Source: Microbacterium sp. XT11 | GTDB taxonomy: Bacteria > Actinomycetota > Actinomycetes > Actinomycetales > Microbacteriaceae | Assembly (NCBI RefSeq): GCF_001513675.1 | Contig: NZ_CP013859.1 | Location: 373,081-437,080, forward strand | Length of the DNA stretch: 64,000 nt | Direction of reading: 5' to 3' | Shown here: one piece after another, positions 35,333 to 44,462 of the stretch | How the letters are laid out: the number at the start of each line of letters is the position of its first letter | Position numbering within the stretch: the first letter of the stretch is position 1 | Notes under the pieces: generated by a model | What the model was told of the DNA's origin: nothing | Database searches by the model: none | The model's input: the letters and a program-made list of their open reading frames with translations, nothing else | Program-made: the position numbers and the translations under genes

Positions 35333-35360
35333 CTACAACGTTGGAAAGTAAACGTTGTAG
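35333..35360 (-). promoter_or_regulatory. Twin LacI operators in the arabinoside operon promoter
   Basis: CTACAACGTTGG (35333-35344) and, on the opposite strand reading, CTACAACGTTTA (35349-35360) share the AACGTT centre, 14 bp apart. On the minus strand TTGTCA (35369-35374) is a good -35 element; the second site lies in the spacer and the first follows the start region, so occupancy would block the polymerase. A third copy sits in front of the LacI gene (36460-36473). Confidence 0.85.
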
Positions 35361-35421
35361 ACACATTTTGACAACCCGGTACGCGCGTGTCAAGCGCGGA
35401 GACGACCTCGTGCCCGCCGGC

Positions 35422-36435
35422 TCACATCGAGGCCGGCGCGGACTCCCGCTCCAGCACGCGGAACTCCGCCAGCAGCGTGCGCGGCGGAGCCTCCGCCGCG
35501 CCGCCGATGCGCTCGAGCAGCGTCGCCACGGCGGTCTTCGCGATCCAGTCGCGGCCCGGATCGACCGTGGTGAGACTGGGGATCGAATACTCCGCCTCGT
35601 CGAGACCGTCGAACCCGATCACGGCGACGTCGTCTGGCACGCGCCTCCCCGCCACCTGCAGAACGCGCATGGCGCCGAGGGCGAGTGTGTCGTTCAAGCC
35701 GAACACGGCATCGAACTCGACTCCCCTGGCGAGGATCTCCCGCATGGTCTCCGCGCCGTTCGCCCGATGCCACAGAGTCGTGTATCCGACGATCTGATCG
35801 TCGTAGGGGATGTCGGCGGCCTCCAGCGCCGCTCGATACCCCTGCAGACGCAAGGCCGCCGAACCGATGAGCTCGCCTTCGTGCGCGCCGACCACCGCGA
35901 TCCGGCGGCGCCCCGATCGGATGAGGTACTCCGTCGCGGCGCGTGCCGCTTCGACGTTGCGCATCGTCACGTGGTCAGTCGGGCCGTCGAAGATCCTCTC
36001 GCCGAGCAGCACCATCGGGTACGGCACGTCGAGAGCCGCTGCGTCCTCCTGCCCCATGCCCAGCGGGCTGAAGATGAGGCCGTCCGTCAGCTTGAGCCGG
36101 GGGCTGCGCAGCAGTTCGAACTCCCTGTCGCGGTCACCGCCCGTCTGCTCGACGAGCACCACGACTCCGGCCGCCTCGGCCGCAGCGATGACCTCCGCCG
36201 CGAGCTCGGCGAAGTACGCCAGGCTCAGATCGGGTACCGCGAGCGCGATCGCGCCCGTGCGCCCTGATCGCAGGTTCCGGGCCGTCAGGTTCGGCGTGTA
36301 GCCGAGCTCTGCGATCGCCGCCTCGACCTTCGCGCGCGTGGCAGGGCGGATGTGCGGGTAGTCGTTGATGACGTTCGACACGGTCTTGATGGAGACGCCG
36401 GCGAGCCTCGCAACGTCGTGCAGTGTCGCAGCCAT
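35422..36435 (-). CDS. LacI-family transcriptional regulator of the arabinoside operon
   Basis: 337 residues. HTH TLHDVARLAGVSIKTVSNVINDYPHIRPATRAKVEAAIAEL is followed by the hinge GYTPNLTARNLRSG and an effector domain with FGLNDTLALGAMRVLQ and VIGFDGLDEAEYSIPSLTTVDP. It ends 188 bp upstream of the transporter's binding-protein gene on the same strand. Near-identical TACAACGTTG sites are present upstream of itself and of that gene, supporting control of both. The inducer is inferred to be an arabinose-derived sugar. Confidence 0.95.
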   Translation of the reverse strand: MAATLHDVARLAGVSIKTVSNVINDYPHIRPATRAKVEAAIAELGYTPNLTARNLRSGRTGAIALAVPDLSLAYFAELAAEVIAAAEAAGVVVLVEQTGGDRDREFELLRSPRLKLTDGLIFSPLGMGQEDAAALDVPYPMVLLGERIFDGPTDHVTMRNVEAARAATEYLIRSGRRRIAVVGAHEGELIGSAALRLQGYRAALEAADIPYDDQIVGYTTLWHRANGAETMREILARGVEFDAVFGLNDTLALGAMRVLQVAGRRVPDDVAVIGFDGLDEAEYSIPSLTTVDPGRDWIAKTAVATLLERIGGAAEAPPRTLLAEFRVLERESAPASM

Positions 36436-36459
36436 TCGTCTCCCCTCGGCGCATCCAGT

Positions 36460-36473
36460 CTACAACGTTGCAG
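36460..36473 (-). promoter_or_regulatory. LacI autoregulatory operator
   Basis: CTACAACGTTGCAG matches the two sites at 35333-35360 over CTACAACGTTG. It is 25 bp upstream of the regulator's ATG, where it would give autorepression. Confidence 0.8.
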
Positions 36474-36516
36474 GTGATCGCCTACCGCATGCCGAGGTCG
36501 CGTCAGGGCGACGCGG

Positions 36517-37911
36517 TCACTCCCACACGACCGTCGGGGTCTCGGCCGCGAAGTCGACCTTCGGCGTGAGGACCTGGCCGCCGAAGAGCACCTCGAAGGC
36601 CGCGGTCTCGCTGCCGTTGGAGGCATCGAGGGTGATGTCGACGCTCCAGTAGTCGTAGGTCGACACGACCGCGCGCTCGCTCACCACCGGCTCCAGGTTC
36701 GCCAGCGTCGTCTGGGCCTCGGCGTCGATGGTGCGCGTGACGGTGCCGTCGACGGGCGTGTAGCCGTCTTGCGACATCTCGGTCACGTCCATGCCGCAGG
36801 GCGTGTTCAGGCTCTTCATCGCGAGGCATTCGGCGAACGAGGCGTTGACCAGGTCGCGGAACGTCGTCGTGCCCTTCTCGCTGAGCACAGCGCTCACGTC
36901 GTACAGCGCCTCGGAGTCGTCGTCGGTCGCGAGCACGAAGGTCGACTCGCCGTCGATCGCGAAGGCGTCGAGGCCCACCGCGAACCGATAGGTGCCGGGG
37001 AACACGTACCCGTGATCGGGCACCTCTGCACCGTTGACGGTGAGACCGAGACCCTCGAATCCGTACGGGCTCGAGAACGACACGAGACCGTCGGTGATGT
37101 ACATGTCGTCGCCGTCCGACGAGCTGTACACGTCGAACGTGCGCGACACCTCCTCGCCGCCGATCGTGAACGAGGCCTCGACGACCGCGTCGCCGTACTC
37201 GTTGTCGGACTCCTTCTCGCCGATCGTGATGTCGTCGATGGCGCCGAGCTCGAGTGACGCCTGCAGCACGTCGTCGGTGAGAAGCGCGTCCTCACCGCTC
37301 GTCTCGACGTAGGTCAGCGCCTTCTCCGCGTCGCCGTCGGCGAGCGCGGTGAGGTACCCCTCGACGAAATCGGATGCCGAGGCCTGCGCGGGGCGCAGCA
37401 CGATCGGCACGATGACGGCGGCCGCGATGATGAGCACGACGGCCGCCGCGCCGGCGATGATCCCGATGAGGGCGCCCCTGGACAGACCCTTCTTCGGGGG
37501 AAGCGCGGCACCCGCGTACGCTCCGGTCGGCACCTGGCCGGGATGCTGCGGCGCCTGGCCAGGGTACGCGGCGGTCGCGTTCGGATCGACCGGGTACTGC
37601 GGAGCCTGGCCCGGGTACTGCGCAGCGGCGTTCGGGTCGACCGGATACTGCGGGTAGGCGTTCGGGTCGACCGGGTACTGCGGAGCCTGGCCCGGGTACT
37701 GCGCCGCAGCGTTCGGGTCGACCGGATATTGCGGGTACGCGTTCGGGTCGACCGGATGCTGCGGTGTCTGGGCGTGCGGCGCACCCGGCCAGGGCGACGA
37801 AGCGTGATCCGGCGCCGCATACCCCTCGGACGGCCCCGGCTCGGCGGACGGCCCCGGCTCGGCGGACGGCCCCGGCTCGGTCGGCTGCGTGCTGTCGGGC
37901 GTCTCGTTCAT
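36517..37911 (-). CDS. Proline-rich repeat membrane-anchored protein with DUF4878-like extracellular part
   Basis: 464 residues; ATG at 37911 (the frame is open 19 codons further up without support). Residues 1-140 are low-complexity: EPGPSA x3, then a 27-residue unit rich in YPVDPNA and YPGQAPQ, two full copies and one partial (51-123). KKG then a single membrane helix (about 147-172, IGIIAGAAAVVLIIAAAVIVPIVL) follows, leaving about 290 residues outside. The first extracellular stretch (ASDFVEGYLTALADGDAEKALTYVE) is like a DUF4878/lumazine-binding repeat. The layout resembles actinobacterial surface or stress-related proteins; the function is unknown. Second gene neighbour is prpC, same strand, past a strong hairpin. 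Confidence 0.88.
   Translation of the reverse strand: MNETPDSTQPTEPGPSAEPGPSAEPGPSEGYAAPDHASSPWPGAPHAQTPQHPVDPNAYPQYPVDPNAAAQYPGQAPQYPVDPNAYPQYPVDPNAAAQYPGQAPQYPVDPNATAAYPGQAPQHPGQVPTGAYAGAALPPKKGLSRGALIGIIAGAAAVVLIIAAAVIVPIVLRPAQASASDFVEGYLTALADGDAEKALTYVETSGEDALLTDDVLQASLELGAIDDITIGEKESDNEYGDAVVEASFTIGGEEVSRTFDVYSSSDGDDMYITDGLVSFSSPYGFEGLGLTVNGAEVPDHGYVFPGTYRFAVGLDAFAIDGESTFVLATDDDSEALYDVSAVLSEKGTTTFRDLVNASFAECLAMKSLNTPCGMDVTEMSQDGYTPVDGTVTRTIDAEAQTTLANLEPVVSERAVVSTYDYWSVDITLDASNGSETAAFEVLFGGQVLTPKVDFAAETPTVVWE
37543..37761 (-). repeat. 81-bp in-frame repeats coding for proline-rich region
   Basis: Residues 51-77 and 78-104 are copies of one 27-residue unit (QYPVDPNAYPQYPVDPNAAA then QYPGQAP), with a shortened third unit to 123. 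The DNA copies are nearly identical, so unit number could vary between strains. Confidence 0.85.
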
Positions 37912-38052
37912 GACTCGTCTCCTCGCGCGGCGACGGCCGCGGCATCCGTTGGCATCACCGCCCCGCACGGAACGGCCTCTCCGGCGGCGACCGGATCACG
38001 ATCAGCCCGACCGGGACTTCCGTCAGGGTATCGCTCCCTGTCGTCTCGCAGA

Positions 38053-38090
38053 CGATGAGGGCATGGGGAGTTCTCCCCATGCCCTCATCG
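38053..38090 (-). terminator. Perfect 18-bp stem hairpin after prpC
   Basis: CGATGAGGGCATGGGGAG and its exact complement are separated by TT (effectively a 4-nt loop after pairing strain). It lies 12 bp past the prpC stop. It lacks a T-rich tail on either strand, so if it terminates it does so through stem strength. Confidence 0.7.
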
Positions 38091-38101
38091 GCAGTCGAGG
38101 T

Positions 38102-39235
38102 TCAGCGTGCGACGTGCCGCTCCTCGACGCCGTCGTAGTGCGACAGCGGCCGGATGAGGGCGTTCGCCCCGGCCTGCTCGATCACGTGCGCCGTCCACCC
38201 GGTGACGCGCGCGGCCACGAACAGCGGCGTGAACGTGAGCGTGTCGAATCCGATGAGGTTGTACGCAGGACCGGACGGGTAGTCCAGGTTCGGATAGATG
38301 CCCTTGCGCGCCACGAACTCCGACTCCAGCGCGTCGTACAGGGCAGCGACGTCGGGGCGGTCGTAGTGCTCCACGAGGGTGTCGAGCGCGGCCTTCATGG
38401 TCGGCACGCGCGAGTCGCCGTTCTTGTAGACCCTGTGCCCGAAGCCCATGATCTTGCGTTTCTGCGCGAGCGCCTCGTCGAGCCAGGTGGTGACGTTCGC
38501 AGCCTCGCCGATCTCGTCGAAGATATGCAGCACGGCCTCGTTGGCGCCGCCGTGCAGCGGGCCCTTGAGCGCGCCGATCGCCCCGACGACCGCGGAGTAC
38601 AGATCGCTCAGCGTGGACGTGATGACCCGCGCCGTGAACGTCGACGCGTTGAAGGAGTGCTCCGCGTAGAGGATCATCGAGCGGTTGAACGCGTCGACGA
38701 CTTTCGGCTCCGGCTCTTCGCCGAACGTCATCCACAGGAAGTTGGCCGAGTAGTCGAGGTCGTCGCGCGGCGCGATCGGCTCCTGCCCGCGGCGGCGTCG
38801 CTGACCGTAGGCGACGATCGCCGGCAGGGCGGCGAACAGGCGGATGCTGCGCTCGAGGTTCTGCTCGGGGCTACCGCCGGCGTTCAGCACCGATCCGCCG
38901 GCACCGGGGTCGGATGCCCCGATCACGCTGACCGCCGTGCGCACCTCGTCCATCGGATGCGCCTCGACCGGGATGAGGTCGATCGCGGCCTTCACGTTGT
39001 CGGCCAGGGCCCGGTGCCGGCGCTCAGTGGACCGGAACTCCGCCAGCTGCGCGGCATCCGGCAGTTCGCCGTGCCACAGCAGATAGGCCACCGCTTCGAA
39101 GGGCTGCGTGTCGGCCAGCTCCTGCACGGGGTATCCGCGATACAAAAGGCTGTTCGTCTCGGGGTTGACCTTCGAGATCGCCGTCGTATCGACGACGACC
39201 CCGGCGAGGCCCTTCTTGATGTCGGGGTCGGTCAT
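38102..39235 (-). CDS. prpC: 2-methylcitrate synthase
   Basis: 377 residues, the short citrate-synthase type. Motifs: GPLHGGANEAVL, GFGHRVYKNGDSR (catalytic His), and NLDYPSGPAYNLIGFDTLTFTPLFVAARVTGW (catalytic Asp region). It condenses propionyl-CoA and oxaloacetate to 2-methylcitrate. Starts one base after the prpB stop; a ribosome-binding site (AAGGAGTG) lies within the prpB end. Last gene of the GntR-prpD-prpB-prpC operon. Confidence 0.96.
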   Translation of the reverse strand: MTDPDIKKGLAGVVVDTTAISKVNPETNSLLYRGYPVQELADTQPFEAVAYLLWHGELPDAAQLAEFRSTERRHRALADNVKAAIDLIPVEAHPMDEVRTAVSVIGASDPGAGGSVLNAGGSPEQNLERSIRLFAALPAIVAYGQRRRRGQEPIAPRDDLDYSANFLWMTFGEEPEPKVVDAFNRSMILYAEHSFNASTFTARVITSTLSDLYSAVVGAIGALKGPLHGGANEAVLHIFDEIGEAANVTTWLDEALAQKRKIMGFGHRVYKNGDSRVPTMKAALDTLVEHYDRPDVAALYDALESEFVARKGIYPNLDYPSGPAYNLIGFDTLTFTPLFVAARVTGWTAHVIEQAGANALIRPLSHYDGVEERHVAR

Positions 39236-39236
39236 G

Positions 39237-40139
39237 TCACTCCTTCGTGATGGTGAAGTTGAAGACGCCGGAGTCGAAGCGGTTGTAGGACTCGTAGTCG
39301 ATGAGCTCGTAGAGATCGGCGCGGTGCTGCATCTCGCCGAGCTTCGAGGTCAGGTGCCCCTCGTCGTTCAGCGTATCCAGGGCGCGGCCCGCCGCGCCCA
39401 TCGCGGTGCGCAGCAGCGACACCGGCCAGATGACCATTCTCACCCCGGCATCGCGCAGCTGGTCCGTGGAGAACAGCTCGCTCTTGCCGAACTCGGTCAT
39501 GTTGGCGAGGATCGGCACGTCGAGCGCATCCGCCATCGCCTCGAACTCGTCGAGGGTGCGCATCGCCTCGGGGAAGATCGCGTCGGCGCCGGCGTCGACG
39601 AGCGCCTTCGCGCGGTCGATCGCCGCGTCGAGCCCCTCGATCGCACGGATGTCGGTGCGCGCCATGAGGAGGAAGTTCTCGTCGCGCCGGGCGTCGGCGG
39701 CGGCACGGATGCGCTTGATCGCGGTGTCCTCGTCGACGACGCTCTTGCCGTCGAGGTGGCCGCAGCGCTTGGGGTTGACCTGGTCCTCGATGTGCGTGCC
39801 GGCGAGCCCCGCGTCCTCCAGCTCCTGGATCGTGCGGGCGACGTTCATCGGCTCGCCGAAGCCCGTGTCGGCGTCGACGATCGCGGGGAGGTCGGTCATG
39901 CGGGCGATCTGCTTGGCCCGCCCGGCCACCTCGGTGAGGGTCGTGAGACCGATGTCGGGCAGGCCGAGATCGGCCGAGAGCACTGCACCGGAGATGTAGA
40001 CGCCTTCGAAGCCCTTCTGCTCGATGAGCCGCGCGCTCAGCGGATTGAACGCCCCGGGGAACCGCAGCAGCTCGCCGCTCGCGAGACGCTCGCGGAACAG
40101 TCGGCGCTTCTCGGCCGGGGTCGTCGTGGAGTACAGCAT
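39237..40139 (-). CDS. prpB: 2-methylisocitrate lyase
   Basis: 300 residues. The PEP-mutase/isocitrate-lyase family signature NPKRCGHLDGK (Cys near 123) is present; PAIVDADTGFGEPMNV holds the Mg-binding Asp and TDIRAIEGLDAAIDRA matches PrpB. It cleaves 2-methylisocitrate to pyruvate and succinate. ATG at 40139 overlaps the prpD stop by one base; the open frame further upstream lies inside prpD and is not used. Confidence 0.96.
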   Translation of the reverse strand: MLYSTTTPAEKRRLFRERLASGELLRFPGAFNPLSARLIEQKGFEGVYISGAVLSADLGLPDIGLTTLTEVAGRAKQIARMTDLPAIVDADTGFGEPMNVARTIQELEDAGLAGTHIEDQVNPKRCGHLDGKSVVDEDTAIKRIRAAADARRDENFLLMARTDIRAIEGLDAAIDRAKALVDAGADAIFPEAMRTLDEFEAMADALDVPILANMTEFGKSELFSTDQLRDAGVRMVIWPVSLLRTAMGAAGRALDTLNDEGHLTSKLGEMQHRADLYELIDYESYNRFDSGVFNFTITKE

Positions 40140-41665
40140 CAGAACAGCCCCTTCGGCGCCGGAGCGGCCTCGAGCAGACCGGGCTTCGCGACGATCGACA
40201 GCTCGCCGACCTCGGATGCCGTGAGCTCGGGAAGCCGCTGCACGAGGTCGAGGAACCGCTCGATCTCGGCCGGCTCCAGCACGGGCTCGGCCAGCAGCCG
40301 GAACTTCGCGATGTAGTCCGCGCGGGCGAAGGGGCGGGCGCCGAGCGGATGCGCGTCGGCGACGGCGATCTCGTCGACCACGGTCGAGCCGTCGGTCAGA
40401 CGGATCTCGACCCGACCGCCGAACGCCTTCTCGTCGGGGTCTTCCGAGTGGTAACGGCGCGTCCACTCGGCATCCTCGGCCGTGGTGATCTTGTGCCACA
40501 GCTGCACGGTGTCGGGGCGTGCCGCGCGCTCGGGCGTGTACGAGTCGACGTGGTGCCAGCCGCCGTCTTGCAGTGCCACCGCGAAGATGTACGGGATCGA
40601 GTGGTCGAGCGTCTCGCGCGACGCCGACGGGTCGTACTTCTGCGGGTCGTTCGCCCCCGATCCGATCACATAGTGCGTGTGGTGGCTGGTGTGCAGCACG
40701 ATGCCCTCGATGTTCGCGGGGTCGCGCAGCGCGGGGTTCTCGGTGCCGAGCTTGCGGGCCAGGTCGATCCACGCCTGCGCCTGGTACTCGGCGGAGTGCT
40801 CCTTCGTGTACGAGTCGAGGATCGCACGCTTGGGCTCTCCGGATGCCGGCAGCGGCACCTCGTACGCGGCGTCCTTGCCGTCGAGCATCCAGGCGATCAC
40901 GCCGTCTTCACCCTCGTAGATCGGAGCGGGGCTGGTCTGGCCGCGCATGGCACGGTCGACGGCCTCGACCGCCATCTTGCCGGCGAAGGCGGGGGCGTGC
41001 GCCTTCCACGTGGAGATCTCACCCTTGCGGCTCTGCCGGGTCGCGGTCGTGGTGTGCAGGGCCTGGCCGACCGCCTGGTAGATGGTCTCCACGTCGAGGC
41101 CGAGCAGGGTTCCGATGCCGGCCGCGGCCGAGGGGCCGAGATGGGCGACGTGGTCGATCTTGTGCTTGTGCAGGCAGATCGCGCGCACGAGGTCCATCTG
41201 GATCTCGTAGCCGGTGGCGATGCCGCGCACGAGCGCGCGCCCGTCGGCGCCGACGTGCTGCGCGACGGCGAGGATCGGCGGGATGTTGTCGCCGGGGTGC
41301 GAGTACTCCGCGGCGAGGAAAGTGTCGTGGTAGTCGAGCTCGCGCACGGCGACGCCGTTCGCCCATGCCGCCCACTCGGGGCTCGTGCGGCGGTCGAGTG
41401 CCGCACCGAACACGGTGGCGCCGGCGCCGCCGGTGGAGACGGGGTGGCTGAACGCCTGTGCGCGAGCCGCGTTGATGGGCCCGCGGGTGAGGGATGCCGC
41501 AGCGACGGAGGCGTTGTCGATGATGCGGTTCACGATCATGTCGACCACCGCGGGCTCGACATCGACGGGGTCGGCGGCGACCTCCGCGATCTTCCAGGCT
41601 AGCTGGTCCTCGCGGACGAGGTTCTCTTCGCTGCGGTGCACGCGGACGTGGTGGGTGACGGTCAT
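40139..41665 (-). CDS. prpD: 2-methylcitrate dehydratase (MmgE/PrpD family)
   Basis: 508 residues. The MmgE/PrpD fold is clear: [50 protein letters not shown], and [15 protein letters not shown]. It dehydrates 2-methylcitrate to 2-methylaconitate, needing no Fe-S cluster. It overlaps the GntR stop by 4 (ATGA) and the prpB start by 1, so the four genes are translationally coupled. Confidence 0.95.
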   Translation of the reverse strand: MTVTHHVRVHRSEENLVREDQLAWKIAEVAADPVDVEPAVVDMIVNRIIDNASVAAASLTRGPINAARAQAFSHPVSTGGAGATVFGAALDRRTSPEWAAWANGVAVRELDYHDTFLAAEYSHPGDNIPPILAVAQHVGADGRALVRGIATGYEIQMDLVRAICLHKHKIDHVAHLGPSAAAGIGTLLGLDVETIYQAVGQALHTTTATRQSRKGEISTWKAHAPAFAGKMAVEAVDRAMRGQTSPAPIYEGEDGVIAWMLDGKDAAYEVPLPASGEPKRAILDSYTKEHSAEYQAQAWIDLARKLGTENPALRDPANIEGIVLHTSHHTHYVIGSGANDPQKYDPSASRETLDHSIPYIFAVALQDGGWHHVDSYTPERAARPDTVQLWHKITTAEDAEWTRRYHSEDPDEKAFGGRVEIRLTDGSTVVDEIAVADAHPLGARPFARADYIAKFRLLAEPVLEPAEIERFLDLVQRLPELTASEVGELSIVAKPGLLEAAPAPKGLF

Positions 41666-42321
41666 TTCTGTCCTTCGTTCAGGGTCTCGAGGATGCCGGT
41701 GAGCGCATTGTGCAGGTGCACGTGCGTGGCGTGGGCGGCGAGGTCGCCGTCGCGGGCGGCGAGGGCCTCGGCGATGGTGCGGTGCTCGGCGGCGGAGGCT
41801 GCGAGCCGCGCAGGCTTGTCGCGGGCCATGCGCCGCACGCGCACGAGGTGGGTGCGCACGGTGCGCAGGGCCGAGGCGATGTAGTCGTTGTCGACCGCGG
41901 CGTCGAGGGCTGCGTCGAAGCGCGCGATCAGCGCGTAGTAGGCGTCGCGCCCCGCAGCGCGGTCGAGGTCGACGGCGGCGAACTCCGCGGCCAGCTCGGC
42001 GAACTCGGCGGCGTCGCCGCGCGCGGCGGCGAGCCGGGCGGAGGTCTCTTCCAGCGCGCGGCGGATCTCGAAGAGGGCGCGGATGTCGTCGGCGTCGAGT
42101 CCGGCGACGACCGTCACGCGCGGCGACTGCTGCACCACGAGCCCCTCGGCGGCGAGGCGGCGCAGCGCCTCCCGCAGGGGCGTGCGGCTGATGCCGAGGC
42201 GCTCGGCCTGCTCCACCTCGGCCAGCACGAAGCCCGCGGGCAGCGCCCCGGACTGGATGCCGTCGAGCAGGTCCGCGTAGGCGCGCTCGCTCGCCGTGGT
42301 GCGCTCAGCGGTGAGGGTCAT
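41662..42321 (-). CDS. GntR-family (FadR/FCD) regulator of the methylcitrate operon
   Basis: 219 residues. N-terminal winged HTH ([49 protein letters not shown]) and an all-helical FCD domain ([19 protein letters not shown], then [31 protein letters not shown]) with the metal-binding His set in the last helix. It heads the prpDBC operon, so it likely responds to methylcitrate or a related acid. Two GTATAC sites lie upstream. A TACAAT -10 box ends 6 nt before the ATG, suggesting a leaderless message. Confidence 0.92.
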   Translation of the reverse strand: MTLTAERTTASERAYADLLDGIQSGALPAGFVLAEVEQAERLGISRTPLREALRRLAAEGLVVQQSPRVTVVAGLDADDIRALFEIRRALEETSARLAAARGDAAEFAELAAEFAAVDLDRAAGRDAYYALIARFDAALDAAVDNDYIASALRTVRTHLVRVRRMARDKPARLAASAAEHRTIAEALAARDGDLAAHATHVHLHNALTGILETLNEGQK

Positions 42322-42325
42322 GCCC

Positions 42326-42340
42326 TTATTGTATACATAA
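42326..42340 (-). promoter_or_regulatory. GntR operator 1 and probable leaderless promoter
   Basis: TTATTGTATACATAA, with palindromic core TGTATACA (42330-42337), is the TNGTATACNA type common for FCD-type GntR regulators. On the minus strand it contains TACAAT, ending 6 nt before the GntR ATG; binding would block its own promoter. Confidence 0.75.
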
Positions 42341-42380
42341 GCCCGGAATGATGGGATCGACGCCCGCCGTCGGCCTCACC

Positions 42381-42390
42381 CGGTATACAT
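42381..42390. promoter_or_regulatory. GntR operator 2
   Basis: CGGTATACAT repeats the GTATAC core 52 bp upstream of operator 1 (about five helical turns), in an otherwise non-coding stretch between the GntR gene and the next gene's stop. Confidence 0.55.
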
Positions 42391-42399
42391 TCCGGCGTC

Positions 42400-43242
42400 T
42401 CAGCCCGCCTTCTTGCTGTACGGATTCCAGTGCGCGGTGAGCGAGCCGACGATCACGGCGCCGGCCGGCGTGCCCACGGCCACCGGTTCGAGGGTCATCC
42501 CCTCCGCGGCGAGGTCGGCGAGCACGGCGGTGCGCAGAGCGACGATACGGTCGCGCTCCTCCGCGCTCAACTCCGCTGCCGCGTCAGACACGATCCGCGC
42601 GCCGATCGCGTCGAGCTCGGGCTGCATCTCGGCAACGGCCACATTGATCGCGTTGTCGATGGCGAGGCGCTCAGACGGGCGCATCGCGCGCGCCATCAGC
42701 ACCAGCACCAGACCCACGAGACCGATCACCGCACCCGCGACGACGACGGGGGTCACCGGCACGACGGGGCGGGACAGGTGGAACGCCGCGGCCACGCAGA
42801 GCGTCACCGCGACTCCGATCTGCATCCGGATCGCCGCCCAGTTCAGCGGGCGGAGGCCGGCGACGGCCAGGCCCAGGAGATCCGCGGCAGCCGCCACGCC
42901 CACGAGGATCGCGAGGATGCCGGTCGTCTCCGCCGGCTCGGTGCGGAACCCGCTCGCCAGGACCGCGGAGAACGCCCCGAACAGCACGGCGACGAAGAAG
43001 ACCGGCATCAGCCATCCACCGTGGGGGCTTCGCGCGCCGTACCGCGCGCGCATCCGGGATCGACAGTCCCTCCACGCCTGCTCGGCCGCCTCACGAGCAT
43101 CCGCCCAGATCTGCAGACCCAGCTCGCGTCGCCCGACCACCTCGAAGGCGAGACGTTCGACCTCCTTGGCGTCGATGTGTGCACGGTTGGACGGCAAGGT
43201 CGAGCGCACGCGCGCCACCTGGACCGCGAGCTCATCAGCCAC
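42400..43242 (-). CDS. Membrane protein with four helices, last gene of the type VII secretion-like operon
   Basis: 280 residues from a GTG at 43242 with GGAGA 6 nt before it; an in-frame ATG at 43263 is also possible but has no ribosome-binding site. The N-terminal ~75 residues are a charged helical region (VARVRSTLPSNRAHIDAKEVERLAF). Four membrane helices follow (MPVFFVAVLFGAFSAVLASG; TTGILAILVGVAAAADLLGLAVAGL; MQIGVAVTLCVAAAFHLS; VVVAGAVIGLVGLVLVLMARA), then about 85 soluble residues. I do not recognise the family. It overlaps the preceding gene by a few bases. Confidence 0.75.
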   Translation of the reverse strand: MADELAVQVARVRSTLPSNRAHIDAKEVERLAFEVVGRRELGLQIWADAREAAEQAWRDCRSRMRARYGARSPHGGWLMPVFFVAVLFGAFSAVLASGFRTEPAETTGILAILVGVAAAADLLGLAVAGLRPLNWAAIRMQIGVAVTLCVAAAFHLSRPVVPVTPVVVAGAVIGLVGLVLVLMARAMRPSERLAIDNAINVAVAEMQPELDAIGARIVSDAAAELSAEERDRIVALRTAVLADLAAEGMTLEPVAVGTPAGAVIVGSLTAHWNPYSKKAG

Positions 43243-43801
43243 GGGCGTCTCCGGCCTCGACATCGAAGGTGGCGACAACCTGCTCGACGAGAGGCTGCGC
43301 CACCGCCGCCACGAGCGGCTGCAGAGGCGAGAGTGCCGCGACGACGCAGCGGCCGCGCACCGCCGCCACGTACACCGTCGACACGGTCTGGGGCAGCGCC
43401 ACCTGGTCGTCGCCGCCGACCCCCTCCTCGTCGAGCAGCGTGACTCTCCAGCCCGTGACACCGCCGAAGTCGAAAGGCAGCGCCTGCCCCGGCCACGGCG
43501 ACGGGACCAGCGCCTCCGCCACGCTGATGGCCCCCTCGCCGGTGGACGGCGCGGGCACGCCGTCGAGCGCGACGACGCCGAGCATCGCATACAGCTCGGC
43601 GGCGGGGTCGCAGAGCAGCAGCACCGCGCTCAGATCGGAGTCGACGCGCGCACGGAGCGCGAGCGCGGATGCCGTCGCCACGGCCTCCCGCGCGTCCGCT
43701 GGCGCCGTCTCGACCTGGCGCTCATACCAGGCAGCGACGTCGGTCGCCTCCGGGACGACCTGCCAGACGCCGGGGTCCGGTCGCAGCACCAGCTCAACCA
43801 C
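43235..43801 (-). CDS. Hypothetical soluble protein (188 aa), type VII secretion-like operon
   Basis: 188 residues, GTG start overlapping the upstream gene by 8 bases. It has no signal peptide. The C-terminal half ends with TVYVAAVRGRCVVAALSPLQPLVAAVAQPLVEQVVATFDVE, a strand-loop-helix closing typical of a Mog1/PsbP/LpqN-like fold; the preceding gene product ends similarly. The family is not recognised. Its position suggests a partner or chaperone of the secreted protein, but this is inference. Confidence 0.65.
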   Translation of the reverse strand: MVELVLRPDPGVWQVVPEATDVAAWYERQVETAPADAREAVATASALALRARVDSDLSAVLLLCDPAAELYAMLGVVALDGVPAPSTGEGAISVAEALVPSPWPGQALPFDFGGVTGWRVTLLDEEGVGGDDQVALPQTVSTVYVAAVRGRCVVAALSPLQPLVAAVAQPLVEQVVATFDVEAGDARG

Positions 43802-44402
43802 GCCGCCACCTCACGCTCGCCACGATCGCGTCGCACAGCAGCGACATCGCCCGTTCACCCTCCTCCGGAAGCGCGGAGCCGCCGGCCCCGCGGAGGATCT
43901 GCGAGCGAAACATCAGACCGACGGCTGGATGGCCGGGCACCGGAAGCAGATAGCCGCTTCCGGCGATGTCGACCTCTCCGTCCTCGATCCTGCTCTTCTG
44001 ATCCATCGACCAGCGCAGGATCGTCCCGCCCTCGTCGAGCGGCGCGGCGCCACGATTCGCGATGAGGCCGCCCCCGAGATCCTGCACCGATCCGCCGGCC
44101 GGCGCGCGCAGCCACGACGCGACGAGGCTCACGGGAAGGACGTCGTCGGGGTCGACCCCCGCGGGGGCGAACACGCGCACGACGTCGGCGCGCGACGCCT
44201 CGGCGCGGGCCGACGCGAGCATCTCCTCGACGCGTGCCCGCATGACGGCGCGGTTCGCCACGGGCATCCGGTCGAGCACCTCGTCCAGGCGCGGGCGCAT
44301 CGAGGCGAACGAGGAGTCCGTCGCCTCCCAGCCGTCGGGAAGCAGCACGGCGAAGGCCGGCATCCCCGCCCCTGGGCTGATGAGTTCGGCGCGCAAGGAC
44401 AT
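43794..44402 (-). CDS. Hypothetical protein (202 aa), Mog1/PsbP-like fold, type VII secretion-like operon
   Basis: 202 residues. FAVLLPDGWEATDSSFASMRPRLDEVLDRMP near the start and SLLCDAIVASVRW at the end are the strand and final helix usual for Mog1/PsbP/LpqN-like domains. No signal peptide or membrane helix. It sits 60 bp after the large secreted-type protein and overlaps the 188-residue gene. Immunity or chaperone function is a guess; I see no toxin catalytic motif in the cluster. Confidence 0.65.
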   Translation of the reverse strand: MSLRAELISPGAGMPAFAVLLPDGWEATDSSFASMRPRLDEVLDRMPVANRAVMRARVEEMLASARAEASRADVVRVFAPAGVDPDDVLPVSLVASWLRAPAGGSVQDLGGGLIANRGAAPLDEGGTILRWSMDQKSRIEDGEVDIAGSGYLLPVPGHPAVGLMFRSQILRGAGGSALPEEGERAMSLLCDAIVASVRWRRG

Positions 44403-44462
44403 CTGCGGTCTCCCTGATTCTCCGGTGCGGACGGCGGGTGCGTCGAAGGTCGAGCCTAACGG

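Noticed and set aside
37543..37761. Mobile or regulatory repeat
   Set aside because: The repeat is in frame and codes for a proline-rich linker, so it is explained by the protein.
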